From Polytrichum commune (Eukaryota; Streptophyta; Polytrichopsida; Polytrichales; Polytrichaceae): a stretch of DNA of 64,000 nt. Within the stretch, counting starts at the first letter, position 1. Every line of letters starts with the position of its first letter. The stretch lies in NCBI GenBank assembly GCA_950295325.1, contig OX485807.1, positions 34,624,440 through 34,688,439 on the forward strand, written 5' to 3'. This document shows, piece after piece, positions 61,218 to 64,000 of the stretch. A program made the position numbers and the translations under genes. The notes below the pieces were generated by a model that saw only the letters and a program-made list of their open reading frames with translations, was not told the origin of the DNA and searched no databases.

Positions 61218-63527
61218 TTAGTCAATGAAGCATGCGGGAACGACAACCGTACATTTGAATTAACATCGACACAACCATTGGCAAAAAAACAAGCAATGGT
61301 GTTCGTACCTAACACACGTAGGCTAAATGTCGTCAAAGGCACACACAAATCATCCTAGTCTTCAAGAAGAATAAAGAGCTTGCGCCCCCCTATGTGTAAT
61401 TGTGTGGCTCTCTCTCCCTCTTTCTCTCTCTCGTAAGTTACCCTTTGCTCACTGGTTTGTTCAAACTTCATGAATGTGGTCAAAGCGATGGGGAAACATT
61501 TCTATGTTGTTCAACCAATTCACCATGTTTGAGAGTCGTATCTATGAAGTCATCTTTGCGGTAAGAAAATACAATCCACCTTAAGAAGCCTACGTGTCTA
61601 CATAGAAGCCAAAAAGTGGTTGCAAGCATTTTCCAAAGATAATTCTCCCACATGCAAATCTATTTTCCTTTAAAGTACATCTCCTTGCACTTGGAGCTGA
61701 TAAGGTTTACACCATTTTCTTACGAATCCGGTTGAAAGCATCTACTGTAGCTCTCTAGCAAGTTGGGCACCTTTCTGCCTAATAATTAGTTTAAAGTGTG
61801 AAAGTAAGTTAGGCAACCCAAAAAATAATGTACTAAAATTGGGCAAATTCAAAAAGTGATTTAAAATAATTTAGACATTCATCCAAGTCATTTCTATATT
61901 TCATGGATGGTTGTCCCAATTTCATCTATGGGGCTATGATTAACCTAAATACTTCCCTTAACCAACATTCTTTACCCTCGAGTTTGTCTTTTACTTGTAT
62001 GTCAAGGTTTAGCTTGGCAACATATTTTGCTAACACTGTTGAAATTATTTGATGTTACTTTGTTGGATTCCAATGAATGTCACTTGCATTGTTATGATTT
62101 TAAACACTCTTTGATTATGATTATGATTATGATTATTATTATTTTGGATACTCAACGAAATTAATTTCCCATAAATTTAGGCACCTTTAAGATTAATTAA
62201 TTTCTGCCCAAGCTGCTAGAGAACTACGGTATTAAAAAAACCGTTGTGTGGATATTGAAGTGATTAGAGCCATTAATTTCACCTCTATAACAAAATTTAG
62301 TGTTGAGGAAAGTAACAAGGTTAGTGTCATTGTTACTTTAGGGTTCTCCTACCAAGTTGTATAAGTCATATTTGTGCATGTTTGATTTATGCCAATTTTT
62401 TAACACATACGTTGAGTCGAGCAAATCAAAGACCAAGTCATTTTGATTCATCATGAAGTTTTGATTATTTTTATGAAGGGAAATGCCTTCATAATGATTT
62501 GGTGGAGATCAAGGACAATGATCCTTGTTTCCAACTGTTGGAACGTGGTTTTAAAATCCCTTGTTGCAACTAGTTTCGTGTACGTCAACTTCAAAGAATG
62601 TCTCTAGATTTGTGTATTATAATACATGTTCGATTTGGGGTTGGAACTCCCAAATATTCGGGGTTTAATGTAAGTGCCTCTAGTTCATCTACTTACCTTA
62701 AATGAACACCTATTTTTGAGTGATGCATAATTAGGGGTGGATCTAAGAAGGACCACCATCAATACATGTTTCCAAATGAGATTGGACTATGTGCTTAAAG
62801 TTTGTTGGCGTTGTTTGTTGGACAGATTCTATGCATCAACTTCTTTGTTTCAAGAGCAAATTTCCTAACCATTTTGCATTCACACTTGGTTCAACTAATT
62901 CAACTATTAGTTGACTAGTTGCCTTTCGTAATTATAGTTGTTTGCAATTTGACCTGCCAACAAATGTAGTTAACTTTAGTTGTTCTGAAATCTACTTAAT
63001 TATATATATAGTTGATTATAGTTGTTCCTTAAAATGTATTGAAAATAATTTAATTAACTATAGTTGGTTATAGGTATAGTAAATAATCATGAATTGGCAT
63101 GAGCAAAGTACACAACTACAATTGTAGTCTTTCATAAGAAAGTTTCATAAGAAAGGACAAAGCCTCACAATTCTACCGTTTTCTTGTTGATCATTCTAGA
63201 GTCAAATGCAGTCAACAATAACAAGAGGGGGGGGGGGGGGGAGCTATGACTTCTTGGCCATCATGTTTGGAAAATCATATCCATTCAAGGTAGGCTACAA
63301 ATTTCTCTACGATTGAGAATGACTCGTCCGTCCACATTCAAAGATCAAAACTTAGATGTAAATCAAACACGTATTCCATGACAAGCATGAAAAAATAACC
63401 ATTCGAAACCCATCTACCTTAGCCACGAAGAGTATGCTTTTATTACATGAGACGAGAATGTCTTTCAACCGCCACATGTAAAGTCTATTAGAAATATAAT
63501 CAGATCTCCAATATTTATAACCACGAC
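61218..63527. other. Intergenic, no gene seen
   Basis: AT-rich. A (GATTAT)n run lies at 62108-62143 and a 15-base G run at 63227-63241. About 62757-62810 resembles the dispersed repeat at 47251-47412. Confidence 0.4.
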
Positions 63528-63530
63528 TAA

Positions 63531-63904
63531 GGGCCGGTTTACACTACGGTGGAGAAGGCCTCCGGTCGGTCAAGAATGCTTGGCCAAGACATGGTTATAT
63601 GAGGCAAATGGTGGATGTGCCGGAGAAGAATTAAAGGCAATAAAATATTTTTATTGAGTTGGGCTTCTCCGGCCTCTTGAGGCCGGACAAGAAACTCCTC
63701 CTCCGGAGAAGCCCAACTCCAAAAAGTGCCGCCATGTAGGCGGCCATGTCATTTTATCATCCATAAGAAAAGTTCACCACCATTGTTTTCTTCACCTAGT
63801 GTAAACACCCACCGGTCAAGAGTTGCATTTTCGACCAATCACAATTGAGAAACGCCCTTTTTTTCATGACCGGTGGACTTCTCCACCGTAGTGTAAACCG
63901 GCCC
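63531..63904. mobile_element. PIF/Harbinger-type MITE, family A, copy 2
   Basis: A 374-bp element in the same orientation as 378-752 and nearly identical to it, with the same ~27-bp TIRs. A TAA target duplication lies at 63528-63530 and 63905-63907. It has no coding capacity. Confidence 0.92.
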
Positions 63905-64000
63905 TAAGACACTAACGATTCTAGAACCAACACCCTTGAATCTTGCCCAATAAACACATATCAACAATGAGAAGAATGTCCACTAATTCAACACCATGCT

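Overview
The window is nuclear DNA of a land plant. It carries plant-type multi-exon genes with GT-AG introns, an intron-containing elongator tRNA-Met gene, a CID-type PAM2/RRM protein, an A-type cytochrome P450, a GT47 xyloglucan galactosyltransferase-like gene, many MITEs with TTA/TAA target duplications and a Ty3/Gypsy retroelement. The AT-rich, repeat-laden intergenic DNA and a DNMT3-like methyltransferase inside the retroelement make a non-seed or early-diverging land plant plausible. Sequence alone does not fix the species.

Layout: (1) 1-6 kb: two adjacent MITEs, then a complete ten-exon gene for a CID8-13-type poly(A)-binding-protein-interacting RNA-binding protein (+). (2) 7.7-7.9 kb: a tRNA-Val/tRNA-Met pair (-) with one shared terminator. 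(3) 10.4-20.2 kb: an intronless GFA/CENP-V-fold gene (-) and a seven-exon glyoxalase II gene (-). (4) 22.3-25.7 kb: a four-exon GT47 exostosin-family gene (+) with duplications in its first intron. (5) 27.8-31.4 kb: a three-exon cytochrome P450 gene (-). (6) 32.5-38.6 kb: no genes; several MITEs, a ~285-bp tandem array and a poly(A)-ended insertion. (7) 38.9-46.6 kb: a 3'-truncated Ty3/Gypsy element encoding Gag, protease, a full-length DNMT3-like C5-cytosine methyltransferase domain, RT, RNase H and a partial integrase. (8) 48.6-56.7 kb: a thirteen-exon EMC1 gene (-), one intron of which holds a chimeric 18S-5S rRNA pseudogene. (9) 56.7-64 kb: no genes; more MITEs, including a near-identical second copy of the element at 378-752.

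The cellular genes are housekeeping or metabolic and do not form one pathway. GFA and glyoxalase II are both linked to glutathione-adduct chemistry, but their adjacency may be chance. The most notable feature is the methyltransferase domain in the Gag-protease reading frame of the retroelement. It lies between protease and RT and keeps a recognisable motif set with no internal stop, although the reading frame before and after it carries stops and the integrase is broken.

Exon borders were read by eye from GT/AG signals and reading-frame continuity. All the multi-exon genes (CID, GLX2, GT47, P450, EMC1) keep one open frame across all their junctions, and GFA is a single open frame.
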